Positions 9,263 through 17,832 of a stretch of DNA of 64,000 nucleotides are shown here, piece after piece. A program made the translations under genes and the position numbers. Positions within the stretch are counted from its first letter, which is position 1, and each line of letters starts with the position of its first letter. The DNA comes from DAOTXR01 sp034435375 (GTDB lineage: Bacteria; Chloroflexota; Anaerolineae; Aggregatilineales; UBA3940). A model generated the notes under the pieces. The model saw only the letters and a list, made by a program, of their open reading frames with translations. It did not search any database and had not been told where the DNA came from. Where the stretch lies: NCBI GenBank assembly GCA_034435375.1, contig DAOTXR010000005.1:90829-154828 (forward strand), read 5' to 3'.

Positions 9263-9447
9263 AGCATCCCTACCATCCTGCCCGCAGCCCGCTGTCAGGC
9301 CGATCCTCCGAAAGGCTGCCAAGAGAATGAAAACGGCGAACAGCCTAAGGGTAGCGCATGGGGCAGGAGTTCGTCAACGGTTACAGCCTGCCGCCCGTGT
9401 GATTTGTGACAGTCCTCGCCTGTGAATCGTGATCGTCAGGGAGAAAA

Positions 9448-9466
9448 TGTACATAATTTCAGTACA
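9448..9466. promoter_or_regulatory. Inverted repeat TGTAC-N9-GTACA upstream of a promoter
   Basis: TGTACATAATTTCAGTACA in an AT-rich patch, ending 13 bases before the -35 of the promoter at 9480-9508. The placement fits an activator or repressor site. A related sequence (TGTACATA...TTTTGTATA) occurs on the minus strand at 62339-62323 upstream of the hydrolase/selenoprotein operon. The bound regulator is unknown. Confidence 0.35.
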
Positions 9467-9479
9467 AATATATAAAATA

Positions 9480-9508
9480 TTGCTAATATATCCATGAAAT
9501 TGTATAAT
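9480..9508 (+). promoter_or_regulatory. Sigma-70-type promoter
   Basis: -35 TTGCTA (9480-9485), 17-base spacer, -10 TATAAT (9503-9508). Transcription would start near 9515, just ahead of the AAGGAG ribosome site at 9531-9536 and the ATG at 9547. It probably drives the small membrane protein, the 350-residue membrane protein and the PucC-like carrier. Confidence 0.65.
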
Positions 9509-9546
9509 TCTCCACCACGCAGCCTATCGAAAGGAGCCGGTCGCGG

Positions 9547-9714
9547 ATGTCAGGCTCAACAGACCCAGCCCGCAGGAGGCCAAAGGCGACTCGGATCAAC
9601 CTCGACTCGGTGGCCTTCCGGTGGATCGTCCCGGCAGTGTTGGCGCTTCTAGCAATCATCACGGTTGCATTGATCGTGGCCGCGCTGGCCGTGATCTTCG
9701 GACTGATCCCGTAG
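9547..9714 (+). CDS. 55-residue single-helix membrane protein
   Basis: ATG at 9547 to TAG at 9714, with AAGGAG ten bases upstream and a strong promoter before that. A basic, polar N-terminus (PARRRPKATR) is followed by one long hydrophobic segment (about residues 26-54, WIVPAVLALLAIITVALIVA and on), so the N-terminus is probably cytoplasmic. No family recognised. The two larger membrane proteins follow on the same strand, so it may be a small subunit or modulator of one of them. Confidence 0.6.
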   Translation: MSGSTDPARRRPKATRINLDSVAFRWIVPAVLALLAIITVALIVAALAVIFGLIP

Positions 9715-9760
9715 CGCTCGCATCCGTTTCAACGTTCCAAGACAAGAGGGAGGAATCATC

Positions 9761-10813
9761 ATGACCCTGAATGCTTCGCTGCCATTCGTGTCGGCCATTG
9801 TCATGGCGATATTTGTCGTGCTGGTCTTCCGCCGCTTCATTGCCAAAGGAGGCAAGGCCTACTATTTGCTGCTCTGGGGGATCGGGCTGCTCTTTTACCT
9901 GATTGGCAGCCTGATGGAGGCATTCCACACGGCCTTCGGTTGGAATCCACTGACGTTCCGGCTGTGGTACCTGTTCGGTGCAGTGCTGGTCGCAGCCTGG
10001 CTGGGACAAGGCACCGTCGAACTGCTGGTGCGACGCAAGGTGCTCGGTTTCAGGCTGTCACACGGGCTGCTGGCTGTGCTGACCCTTGGCTCGATCTACG
10101 CCACCTATCGGGTGTTAACGGCCACACTGGCCCCGATCATGATTGCCGACAGGGTCACGGCCATCACCACGGTGAGTGACTTTGACGAGAACACCGTCTT
10201 GTCTGCTGCTGCCAGCGCCCTGGAGGGCACCGCGCTGGACGAAGGGGAAGTCTCGACGCGGCGGCTGACGCCGCTGGCGAGCGCGGTTATCGAGGAGACA
10301 GAGCGGCGCGGTCTGGCAGTTGAGATGCCCCACAACGTCAGCGTAGGCACCCTTCCCACTGTCAGTGCCGAAGTGGGCGGCAGCACGGTGGCGCTGTCAG
10401 CGCAGGGCACACGTCTGGATGTGTCCATTGACGGACAACCTGCTGGATCGCTCATCATGGCCATCGGGAGTGAGATGCACGGGCACGCTATCGTCAGTGG
10501 CGGCACCCGGGTGTTGACTCCGTTTTTCAACACCTACGGGCTGGTCACACTGGTGGGCGGCGCGATCTACTCGGCCTGGATATTCTTCCGCAAGCGCATC
10601 ATGCCCAACCGTGTGATCGGCAACGTTCTGATCGCAACCGGGTCGTTGATGCCTGCCCTAGGTGGGCTGCTCAGTCGCTTTGGGCTGGCCGGCTACCTCT
10701 ATGTCGGAGAGTTGCTGGGCGCGGTTCTGATCTTTGCAGGATTCATCGTGGCGACCAACCGCCCTGAGGCGGTGCCAGTCCCGCAGCCTGCCGAAGCGCC
10801 CGCCGGACGCTGA
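9761..10813 (+). CDS. Multi-pass membrane protein with central soluble insert, unknown function
   Basis: A 350-residue protein with a GGGAGG ribosome site. Roughly four N-terminal helices (VSAIVMAIFVVLVF, YYLLLWGIGLLFYLIGSL, a third near 65-85 and one near 100-120) precede a polar insert of about 110 residues (about 130-245). Three C-terminal helices follow, and the protein ends in a Pro-rich tail. The insert is rich in Thr/Ser/Val and reads as beta structure. I do not recognise a family. It sits between the 55-residue membrane protein and the PucC-like carrier, 37 bases before the latter, so an operon is likely. Confidence 0.8.
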   Translation: MTLNASLPFVSAIVMAIFVVLVFRRFIAKGGKAYYLLLWGIGLLFYLIGSLMEAFHTAFGWNPLTFRLWYLFGAVLVAAWLGQGTVELLVRRKVLGFRLSHGLLAVLTLGSIYATYRVLTATLAPIMIADRVTAITTVSDFDENTVLSAAASALEGTALDEGEVSTRRLTPLASAVIEETERRGLAVEMPHNVSVGTLPTVSAEVGGSTVALSAQGTRLDVSIDGQPAGSLIMAIGSEMHGHAIVSGGTRVLTPFFNTYGLVTLVGGAIYSAWIFFRKRIMPNRVIGNVLIATGSLMPALGGLLSRFGLAGYLYVGELLGAVLIFAGFIVATNRPEAVPVPQPAEAPAGR

Positions 10814-10850
10814 ATGACTACACATCTGTCAGCCAGAAGAAAGGTGCACC

Positions 10851-12164
10851 ATGTGGCTCAAGCGCGTTCAGTTGGGGTTGATCCACGTCGGGGTGGCCAT
10901 CACACTCGTGCCGATCAACAGCACACTCAACCGCATTATGATCAAAGAGCTGGAGATCTCAGCAGCACTCGTGGCCGTGCTTGTGTCACTGCCCTACCTG
11001 CTATCGCCAGTGCAGGTCGCCATTGGCTCTTATGCCGATCGGCACCCAATCATGGGCAAGCGGCGCACGCCCTATATTCTGATTGGGCTGCTGCTATGCA
11101 CGGGCGGCGCGTTGCTGGCCCCGACGGCGGCTTACCGGCTGGCTGAAGGAGGCATACCTGGTGTGCTGATCGGCCTGCTGGCGTTTGGGCTGTGGGGCAT
11201 GGGTTACAATCTGTCGGCAGTGTCGTATCTGTCACTGGCCTCTGAGATAGACGAGCAGGGGCGTAGCCGTACCATCGCCATCATGTTCCTCCTGATGATC
11301 GTCGGCATCATCATCATGGCAGTCGTGATTGGCCGCATCGTGGACCCCTATACGCCAGAGGCGCTGTACCGCGCCTTCTGGCTGGCTGCGGGGGTAGCGC
11401 TTGGGCTGGGGCTGCTAGGATTGGTGGACCTTGAGAGACCCTATGTGCCCGGCCAGGTCGAAGACGAGCAGCGTCACACCTGGGGAGCAATGTTGCAGGC
11501 CGTGATCAGCAACCCCCAGGCCCGCAGGTTCTTCTGGTACCTGCTGCTGCTGCTGGCAGCTATTCTGGGACAGGACGTGCTGTTGGAGCCGTTCGCGGGC
11601 GAGGCATTCGGACTCACCCCTGCCCAGACAACCCGCATCACATCCCTGTGGGGCACCTTCGTCCTGATCACCCTGCTCCTGTCTAACGCCCTGCAAGCCC
11701 GCACCAGCAAACGGGCCGTGGCCCGGCTGGGCAACGGGGGTGCGCTGATCGGTTTTGTGCTGATTGCAGCGAGCGGGGTGCTGCGCTCTAGCCCTGTTTT
11801 TTATTCCGGCGTTGTGTTGCTGGGTCTGGGCACGGGGTTCTCAACTGTCTCGAACCTGTCGCTGATGCTCGATATGACCACCCCGGAGAACGTCGGGCTG
11901 TTCGTCGGTGCGTGGGGAGTGGCCAACGCCCTCTCGCGGCTGCTGGGGCAGGTGTTCAGCGGTACCCTGCGCGACTTGGTCACGCTAGCCGCCGGTGATG
12001 CCGTAGTCGGATACGTCGTCGTCTTCGGGCTGTTGGCCGGGATGTTGTTCGTATCCCTGCTGTTGCTACGACGTATCGACGTGGCTGAGTTCCAACGGGA
12101 GGCGACGCAATCCAAGTCTCTGATCGAGGCTGCCGCGCTGATGCACGAAGCCCAGGGCGGATAA
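10851..12164 (+). CDS. MFS transporter of the PucC / BCD (bacteriochlorophyll delivery) family
   Basis: A 437-residue, 12-helix carrier. The N-terminus matches the PucC signature: IHVGVAITLVPINSTLNRIM, then IKELEISAALVAVLVSLPYL, then IGSYADRHPIMGKRRTPYI, the equivalent of the loop 2-3 motif. Family members include PucC/LhaA of purple bacteria and cyanobacterial homologues tied to (bacterio)chlorophyll protein assembly. They also occur in bacteria not known to be phototrophic. No pigment or reaction-centre gene is present here. The substrate is therefore open: a tetrapyrrole is a guess from family membership. Ends at a strong hairpin at 12176-12212. Confidence 0.88.
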   Translation: MWLKRVQLGLIHVGVAITLVPINSTLNRIMIKELEISAALVAVLVSLPYLLSPVQVAIGSYADRHPIMGKRRTPYILIGLLLCTGGALLAPTAAYRLAEGGIPGVLIGLLAFGLWGMGYNLSAVSYLSLASEIDEQGRSRTIAIMFLLMIVGIIIMAVVIGRIVDPYTPEALYRAFWLAAGVALGLGLLGLVDLERPYVPGQVEDEQRHTWGAMLQAVISNPQARRFFWYLLLLLAAILGQDVLLEPFAGEAFGLTPAQTTRITSLWGTFVLITLLLSNALQARTSKRAVARLGNGGALIGFVLIAASGVLRSSPVFYSGVVLLGLGTGFSTVSNLSLMLDMTTPENVGLFVGAWGVANALSRLLGQVFSGTLRDLVTLAAGDAVVGYVVVFGLLAGMLFVSLLLLRRIDVAEFQREATQSKSLIEAAALMHEAQGG

Positions 12165-12175
12165 AGCCACAATGA

Positions 12176-12212
12176 ACAGGGGCAGCTCGCAAATGAAGCG
12201 AGCCGCCCCTGT
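12176..12212. terminator. Strong bidirectional hairpin terminator
   Basis: ACAGGGGC-A-GCTCGC, a 7-base loop, then GCGAGC-C-GCCCCTGT: a 14-pair stem with one mismatch. It lies between convergent genes (PucC-like carrier on plus, GH46-like gene on minus). No marked T-run. Confidence 0.8.
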
Positions 12213-12261
12213 CTGATTCGCATGGCAAACACGCCAAACTCTGTGCTCCAGCCTCAACCGT

Positions 12262-13281
12262 TCAATCTAGCTCCAACTCGCCAAAAACCTCGCCAGGTGA
12301 AGATGGATGCAGCCGGGCTATCCAGCCGCGCTCGGCCTTCAGCCACTCCTCGCCAGGTGACGGCGCGTAGCGTCGTGTCACCTGGAGCTTTTCCCCCTTC
12401 CTCACTGACGCTACTGCCTTGCTGCTCGCATCAGGGCGCTCACGCACCTTTAATGGCGTGTGAGTAGCATACGTACCGCTGATCGGCTGGCCAGGCTCGG
12501 GATCGAGAGCTGGAGAAGCCGTAGCGACCGACACAGACTCGGCAGTCGACAACCTGCGCTTGCGACCCGTGTCAGGATTGCGCACCTGTACCGGTTTGCC
12601 ATAAACGAATACATGGCCGTCCCCGTCGCCCTGGAGCTGCCAGTCCTCGATCTGAACCAGGCCCACCCAAAAGTCACCACGCCTTTTTACACCAGGGAGG
12701 TTGTTCTTGTCTGCGAAGCGGTGCAAGAAGTCGCGCCGCTCAATAGCGGTACGCTCGATCAACTGCTGCTCGGTGAGTCCATTCTCACTGAGGCGACTCT
12801 TGGGAGGCACGCCGTAGAACGCCTCGGCATTCTGGATATGCTTATGACCCGGCCCGTGTTGGACAGCCATGTCGAAAAAGAGAGCCTGTCCCAACGGCGT
12901 GACGACGCCCCGCGAGGTAGCGCTGTCCTGTGACGGGTTCCAGTAGCGCTTGATGACCACCTCGTCCTGAGCATCGCGCATCTCATCTTCTTCGCCGGCC
13001 TGGATCAGCAAGGCCTTGAGCACCTCATCGTCGCGCAGAGTAGCATCCCCAGCTCGCACGCGATCGGCGTAGGCGCTGAGTTGCTGTGCCACCGGACTGG
13101 TTGATCGCTGAAGGTAGCTATCGAGCACGTTCGACAGGCTCCCGGCAGCCAGTGTAAACTGAAATCGCCCATAGCTGATGACGCCAGCATCGTAGTTCTG
13201 GTAGTTCGAGTAACCCAACGCACCTTCCCATGCGCCAGTGATGGCAAATGCTGCCAGCCTGATCCGATCTTTTTCATCCAT
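12262..13281 (-). CDS. GH46 chitosanase-like protein with C-terminal SH3b domain
   Basis: A 339-residue protein. Residues 8-230 resemble the chitosanase (GH46) branch of the lysozyme superfamily. The signature is ITGAWEGALGYSNYQNYDAG with SYGRFQF just after, where E19 is the likely acid and an Asp near 31 the candidate base; the helical region VTPLGQALFFDMAVQHGP follows. The last 80 residues form an SH3b domain (YATHTPLKVRERPDASSKAV ... GWIARLHPSS). No classical signal peptide is visible, so export route is unclear. It could cut chitosan-like or amino-sugar polymer. The spacing of the acidic pair differs from well-studied GH46 enzymes, so activity is not assured. Confidence 0.75.
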   Translation of the reverse strand: MDEKDRIRLAAFAITGAWEGALGYSNYQNYDAGVISYGRFQFTLAAGSLSNVLDSYLQRSTSPVAQQLSAYADRVRAGDATLRDDEVLKALLIQAGEEDEMRDAQDEVVIKRYWNPSQDSATSRGVVTPLGQALFFDMAVQHGPGHKHIQNAEAFYGVPPKSRLSENGLTEQQLIERTAIERRDFLHRFADKNNLPGVKRRGDFWVGLVQIEDWQLQGDGDGHVFVYGKPVQVRNPDTGRKRRLSTAESVSVATASPALDPEPGQPISGTYATHTPLKVRERPDASSKAVASVRKGEKLQVTRRYAPSPGEEWLKAERGWIARLHPSSPGEVFGELELD

Positions 13282-13391
13282 AACAGTATCCCCCCTGCCT
13301 ACACCGAGGTGCTACGCACCAACGACCGTGGACATGTCTGACGAACGACAAGCAAGCAGGTCCAACCCGAAGGAATGTATGGCCCATGTAC

Positions 13392-14243
13392 CTACTCGTT
13401 GAAGGCCCCTACCCCCACTACCCCCGGCCCCCCATGCACGCCGAGTGCAGGTGTCAACTCACCGACATCGCATGGGATAGGGCCACATATCGCTCTGATC
13501 TGATCCACAACCACCTGTGCATCAGCGGCTGCGGCAGCGTGCCTGACAGCAACCTGCAACGGTCTGCCAGGGTCTACGCGCTCAAAGGTGGCTTCAACGA
13601 TGCGCTGTAAAGCCCTGCGACGTGTGCGAATGCGCTCTACGGCGTCGATACATCCGGTGACGTTGTCGACCGTCAGCATGGGCTTAAGCTGGAGAGCCGT
13701 ACCAAGTAGCCTGGAGGCTCCGCCGATCCGCCCGCCCCGGTGCAGGTATTCCAGCGTATCAACGGTGAAAAGGACGCTCAGCTTCTGGCGCACACGCTGG
13801 GCGGCTGCCACCATGGCCTCAAGGTCGCCACCCTCATCTCGGACCTGAGCGGCTGCCAACACCTGCCAGCCCAGCCCCATCGATACCGACTGCGAATCAA
13901 ACACGCGCACAGGCACATCCACCAGTTTCGCTGCTCCACACGCTGATTCGAATGTCCCACTGAGCCGTCCGCTAATGGTGATGATTAACGCCTGGCACGC
14001 ATCTGACTCCTCAACCGCACGGGCAAAATCCGCTGGTGTAGGCTGCGATGTGCGCGGATGAGCTGGGTCAGTGGGCAAGCGTGCATAAAATGCCGCGCGG
14101 CCAATATCCACCCCGTCGCGTAGCTCCTGGGTGCCCCACACGATGTACAGCGGTACCACTCCGATCCGGCGCCTCTCGATCAGGTCGGGTGAGATGTCAC
14201 ATGTGCTATCAGTGATGACGGCAATCCGTCGGCGATCTGTCAC
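13392..14243 (-). CDS. DegV-family (fatty-acid-binding, FakB-like) protein
   Basis: A 283-residue protein with DegV hallmarks: ITDSTCDISPDLIE at the N-terminus, TSQPTPADFARA around residue 65, TISGRLSGTFESA, and YLHRGGRIGG in the C-terminal lobe. In Firmicutes such proteins present fatty acid to the FakA kinase. No fakA is visible here. The start is GTG at 14243 with GGAGG before it. It is last in line on a long minus-strand block, separated by about 500 bases from tex. Cytoplasmic lipid-binding role is inferred from the family. Confidence 0.93.
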   Translation of the reverse strand: MTDRRRIAVITDSTCDISPDLIERRRIGVVPLYIVWGTQELRDGVDIGRAAFYARLPTDPAHPRTSQPTPADFARAVEESDACQALIITISGRLSGTFESACGAAKLVDVPVRVFDSQSVSMGLGWQVLAAAQVRDEGGDLEAMVAAAQRVRQKLSVLFTVDTLEYLHRGGRIGGASRLLGTALQLKPMLTVDNVTGCIDAVERIRTRRRALQRIVEATFERVDPGRPLQVAVRHAAAAADAQVVVDQIRAICGPIPCDVGELTPALGVHGGPGVVGVGAFNE

Positions 14244-14747
14244 GCGCCGACCCTCCTCCAGGCTGCTAGGGGGAACAGAGCCATCTGCCGACGGCCTGTT
14301 TAACTACTGCTGTATTGTGACCCTGCCCTGGAGATCGCACAAATGACGATCCCCGCCCTTCACGACCCAGCGCCATGTAGGTTAGCCTCGTAAAAATCCT
14401 GCCAGCCAGCAACCCGCCAGTGAGCCAGAACCGAAGATCGCCCCAGCTACACCAGTTGACCCCATACACAAACCGACCCGGCGAATGGGGCTTATTCTGT
14501 GCTCGATGCGGACGCGAAACTGTCGGTGACCTCCGGGCATGGGGACCTCCTGAGGCGCAGAGAACCAACAAAATGTAGATGGCACGGAGATTGTCGCCTT
14601 AGAATGTCTTGGTTCTAGAACAAGGCGGAGGATCGGCAAGCTCTCCAGCAGAGGATTCAATGCATCTTCCAGGAACCAGGAATCTGCACCGTGGCTGTCA
14701 GTACTGTCGAGGGCAAGGCACGACAACGCTTAACAATCTGGGCAGGT
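14244..14747. other. 504-base gap without a convincing gene
   Basis: Frames of up to 114 codons exist on the minus strand but have no family match, no good ribosome site, and the best hydrophobic stretch (AGAIFGSGSLAGCWLAGF) ends at once. A short palindrome (GGTTCTAGAAC, near 14610-14620) lies within GCCTT/AAGGC repeats at 14596-14626. I see nothing else; no tRNA. Confidence 0.5.
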
Positions 14748-16895
14748 TCAGCTCCTCATACTCAACCCGATCCGCCCTCGCTCCACATCCACACTGAGCA
14801 CGGTGACATCAACCACGTCTCCCACCCCGACGATCTCGTAAGGCGACTCGACCCGATAGTCGGCCATCTGCGAGATGTGCACCAGTCCGTCGTGTTTCAC
14901 TCCGATGTCCACGAACGCGCCAAAGTCCACCACGTTGCGCACTGTGCCCTTCAGCTTCATGCCGGGCCGCAGGTCCTCGATCTTGAGCACATCCTCGCGC
15001 AGAATAGGCGACGGCACCTCGTCACGCGGATCGCGCCCTGGCCGCTGAAGTTCAGCCAGGATGTCGGTGAGGGTCGGCACGCCCACGCCGACCTGCCGGG
15101 CCAGCTTTTCGAGGGTGTCCCCAGCCTGGACTCGACCCAGCTTACGCGCCAAGTCCGGATCTTCGAGTGTCAGGCCCAGCACGCTCAACAGTTTCTCGAC
15201 GGCGGCATAGCTCTCCGGATGAACGCCCGTGCGGTCGAGCAGATGGCTACCGTCGGGAATGCGCAAGAAGCCAGCAGCCTGTTCAAAAGTCTTGGCTCCC
15301 ATACCTTTGACCTGCATCACCTCACGCCGCGTTGCAAACGGCCCGTACACATCGCGGTGAGCAACGATCCGCTCGGCCAGCTTTGGCCCCAGTCCGGCCA
15401 CGTGCTGGAGTAGAGCAGGAGATGCCGTGTTCACATCTACGCCCACCGCATTGACCACCGACTCAATGACTCCCGCCAGCGCAGCAGCCAGCGCTGTCTG
15501 GTTGACATCGTGCTGATACATTCCGACCCCAATGCTTTTGGGATCGATCTTCACCAGCTCAGCCAGTGGATCCTGTGCGCGTCGGGCAATGCTGACCGCT
15601 CCCCGCAGGCTCACATCCAGGTCAGGCAGCTCAGCGCGGGCTAGTGGGCTGGCTGAGTAGACTGATGCGCCCGCCTCATTGACTATGAGGTAGCGCGTCA
15701 TTGTCCCCTCAGCAATGATTTGTGCCACCAACTCCTCAGTTTCGCGGCTGGCAGTGCCATTGCCGATAGCCACCAGAGTCACGCCATACCGCGCGATGAG
15801 ATTCCGTAGCTGGCTTTTTGCCTCATCCCATTCGCCTTGAGGCTCGTGTGGGTAGACCGTCCCCACATCGAGCACTTTGCCTGTCGGATCGACCACAGCC
15901 AGCTTACAGCCAGTCCGGTAACCAGGATCGATGCCCAACACCGTCGCGCCCTTGATCGGCGGAGTCAGTAGCAGATTGCGCAGGTTGGTTGAGAAGACAC
16001 GGATGGCATGCTCGTCGGCCCAGGCAGTGACTTCAGCACGCACCTCGCGCTCAATGGCCGGGCCGATGAGCCGTCGGTAGGCATCCTCAACCGCCAGATC
16101 AAGGTCGTGGGCCAGAGGCGAGCGCGGATCGGGGACATAGATTTCGCGGAGCGCAGCAGTGATTCCCTCGACACTCACCTCGACACCCACACGCAGCACC
16201 CCCTCAGCCTCGCCCCGGTTCAGCGCTAGCACTTGGTGGGGCTTTAGGCGTTTGAATGGGCTATGGAACTCATAATACAGCTCATAAGTACGCCGGGAAT
16301 CCTTCTCGGCGTCCACCAGCGTCGATATCAACTCGCCCCATTCCCAAGTCATACGCCGGGCGACCTGACGACAGTGCGCATCGTCTGAGATCACTTCGGC
16401 AACGATGTCACGCGCTCCCTGCCAGGCATCATGAGGAGTAGGCACTTCTTCGGAGAGATAGGCCTGGACTGCCTCGTCACGCTGCGCTGGATCGAATACC
16501 TCCTGGCTCAGAATCCAGTGAGCTACTGGCTCCAGCCCACGCTCACGAGCGACCTGAGCACGGGTGCGACGCTTGGGCCTGTAGGGCAGGTACAGGTCTT
16601 CAACCTGCTGGAGTGTATCTGCTTCCTCGATAGCCTGCGCCAGCTCTGGCGTCAGTTTGCCCTGCTCCTCAATTGAACGTATCACGGTTGCCTGCCGCTC
16701 ACCGAGCTTGCGCAGCGCGTTGAGCTGCTCGCGGAACTGCGCCAACTGCATCTCGTCCAGGCCACCCGTGACTTCTTTGCGATAGCGGGCAATAAAGGGG
16801 ACGGTGTTCTCTGCGTCAAACAGAGCGACGGTGCGTTCTACCTGTACGCGGCGTAGGCCGAGTCGCTGGACCAGGCGTCCGATCAGGTCCTTCAA
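14748..16895 (-). CDS. tex: Tex-family S1 RNA-binding protein (transcription accessory protein)
   Basis: A 715-residue protein with full Tex architecture. A helical N-terminus (VPFIARYRKEVTGGLDEMQL) comes first, followed by a YqgF-like RNase H fold (about 320-440, TVLGIDPGYRTGCKLAVVD). Helix-hairpin-helix repeats (LLQHVAGLGPKLAERIVAHR) and a C-terminal S1 domain (VVDFGAFVDIGVKHDGLVHI) complete it. Tex binds nucleic acid and affects transcription; YqgF-like residues in Tex are usually not catalytic. The start is TTG at 16895 (MKDLIGRL) with GGGAG eight bases before. It follows the methyltransferase gene after 138 bases. Confidence 0.96.
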   Translation of the reverse strand: MKDLIGRLVQRLGLRRVQVERTVALFDAENTVPFIARYRKEVTGGLDEMQLAQFREQLNALRKLGERQATVIRSIEEQGKLTPELAQAIEEADTLQQVEDLYLPYRPKRRTRAQVARERGLEPVAHWILSQEVFDPAQRDEAVQAYLSEEVPTPHDAWQGARDIVAEVISDDAHCRQVARRMTWEWGELISTLVDAEKDSRRTYELYYEFHSPFKRLKPHQVLALNRGEAEGVLRVGVEVSVEGITAALREIYVPDPRSPLAHDLDLAVEDAYRRLIGPAIEREVRAEVTAWADEHAIRVFSTNLRNLLLTPPIKGATVLGIDPGYRTGCKLAVVDPTGKVLDVGTVYPHEPQGEWDEAKSQLRNLIARYGVTLVAIGNGTASRETEELVAQIIAEGTMTRYLIVNEAGASVYSASPLARAELPDLDVSLRGAVSIARRAQDPLAELVKIDPKSIGVGMYQHDVNQTALAAALAGVIESVVNAVGVDVNTASPALLQHVAGLGPKLAERIVAHRDVYGPFATRREVMQVKGMGAKTFEQAAGFLRIPDGSHLLDRTGVHPESYAAVEKLLSVLGLTLEDPDLARKLGRVQAGDTLEKLARQVGVGVPTLTDILAELQRPGRDPRDEVPSPILREDVLKIEDLRPGMKLKGTVRNVVDFGAFVDIGVKHDGLVHISQMADYRVESPYEIVGVGDVVDVTVLSVDVERGRIGLSMRS

Positions 16896-17033
16896 GGGTA
16901 AGTCTCCCTAAGGATGGTACGACAATGCTTGGTTGTGGCCGACCACGGGCAGCGCCAGGCGGGCTGCTGCGGGGAGGCCATCTGCCCTGTCCCTGACCGC
17001 GCTGTGTCCCACCCTCGCGCTCCTCCTCGCCAA

Positions 17034-17774
17034 TCAACCCTCTGCATAGGTCCGGGGCTTGAGCAGGTACATCGCCCACCCAACAAACTCCCGCATGTAT
17101 TGAAAGTACTCCTCTTGATTGCGGTGCAGGTAATCGACCACTGCCTGACGTTCCGGGTGGCCGGGATTCTCATCGATCCAGCGCAACAACCCATACCAGT
17201 TGTCAGACTCATAGCGATCCCATTCCTCACGAGTGGACCGAACTATGCGCTCGATGTCAAATCCTTCGGCGCGCGCCATGTGCAGGATATGCACTTCGGT
17301 TGGGAAGCCTTCTGAACGGGCAAACTCCGGCGGCACGTGAGACGAAAGCCAGTATGACTCGCCGATCACCAGCCGTCCGCCCTCGCGGATCGCACTCTTC
17401 ATCGCACGAACTGTCTCGCGGAACCCGCCCCAAATGAAGGTGGCGCCGATACAGGTTGCAACGTCGAAAGCATGCTGCTGAAACTGGTACTCTGCTGCGT
17501 TTGTACATACGATCTCAAAGCGGTCCCCGAAAGCAGCCAGCCTGGATCGCGCCCGCTCGCAAGCATACTCGCGCAGATCGATCCCGATCCCTCCAATGCC
17601 GTAGCGCTCGCCCCACAGAGCCAGCGCCTCGCCGAAGCCGCAGCCGAAGTCAATCACTCGCTTGCCTTTGGAGAGACCAGCCATCTCTCCCACCTTGAGA
17701 ATCTTCTCTGGTGTGGAGGGGTTGACGATCTGCATAAACCGCTCAGAGATGTTTACCAGATCGAAGAAGTCCAT
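17034..17774 (-). CDS. Class I SAM-dependent methyltransferase
   Basis: A 246-residue enzyme with a Rossmann SAM-binding motif I (VIDFGCGFGEALALWGE), an acidic end of strand 2 (IGIDLRE) and motif IV region (FDVATCIGATFIWGGF). The C-terminal third is helical and rich in aromatic and acidic residues (EEWDRYESDNWYGLLRWID). Strong ribosome site (GAGGAG) before ATG 17774. It follows rmlA by 58 bases, so a sugar or small-molecule substrate is possible, but the substrate class is not readable from the sequence. Confidence 0.9.
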   Translation of the reverse strand: MDFFDLVNISERFMQIVNPSTPEKILKVGEMAGLSKGKRVIDFGCGFGEALALWGERYGIGGIGIDLREYACERARSRLAAFGDRFEIVCTNAAEYQFQQHAFDVATCIGATFIWGGFRETVRAMKSAIREGGRLVIGESYWLSSHVPPEFARSEGFPTEVHILHMARAEGFDIERIVRSTREEWDRYESDNWYGLLRWIDENPGHPERQAVVDYLHRNQEEYFQYMREFVGWAMYLLKPRTYAEG

Positions 17775-17832
17775 CGCTCCTCCTTGTGGCCCGCCGCGGT
17801 TATCTGGCTGCCTTACTCAAACGGGGCAATCG

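Noticed and set aside
14382..14726. 114-codon minus-strand frame in the gap between degV and tex
   Set aside because: Composition unlike neighbouring proteins, no ribosome site, and only one short glycine-rich hydrophobic stretch.
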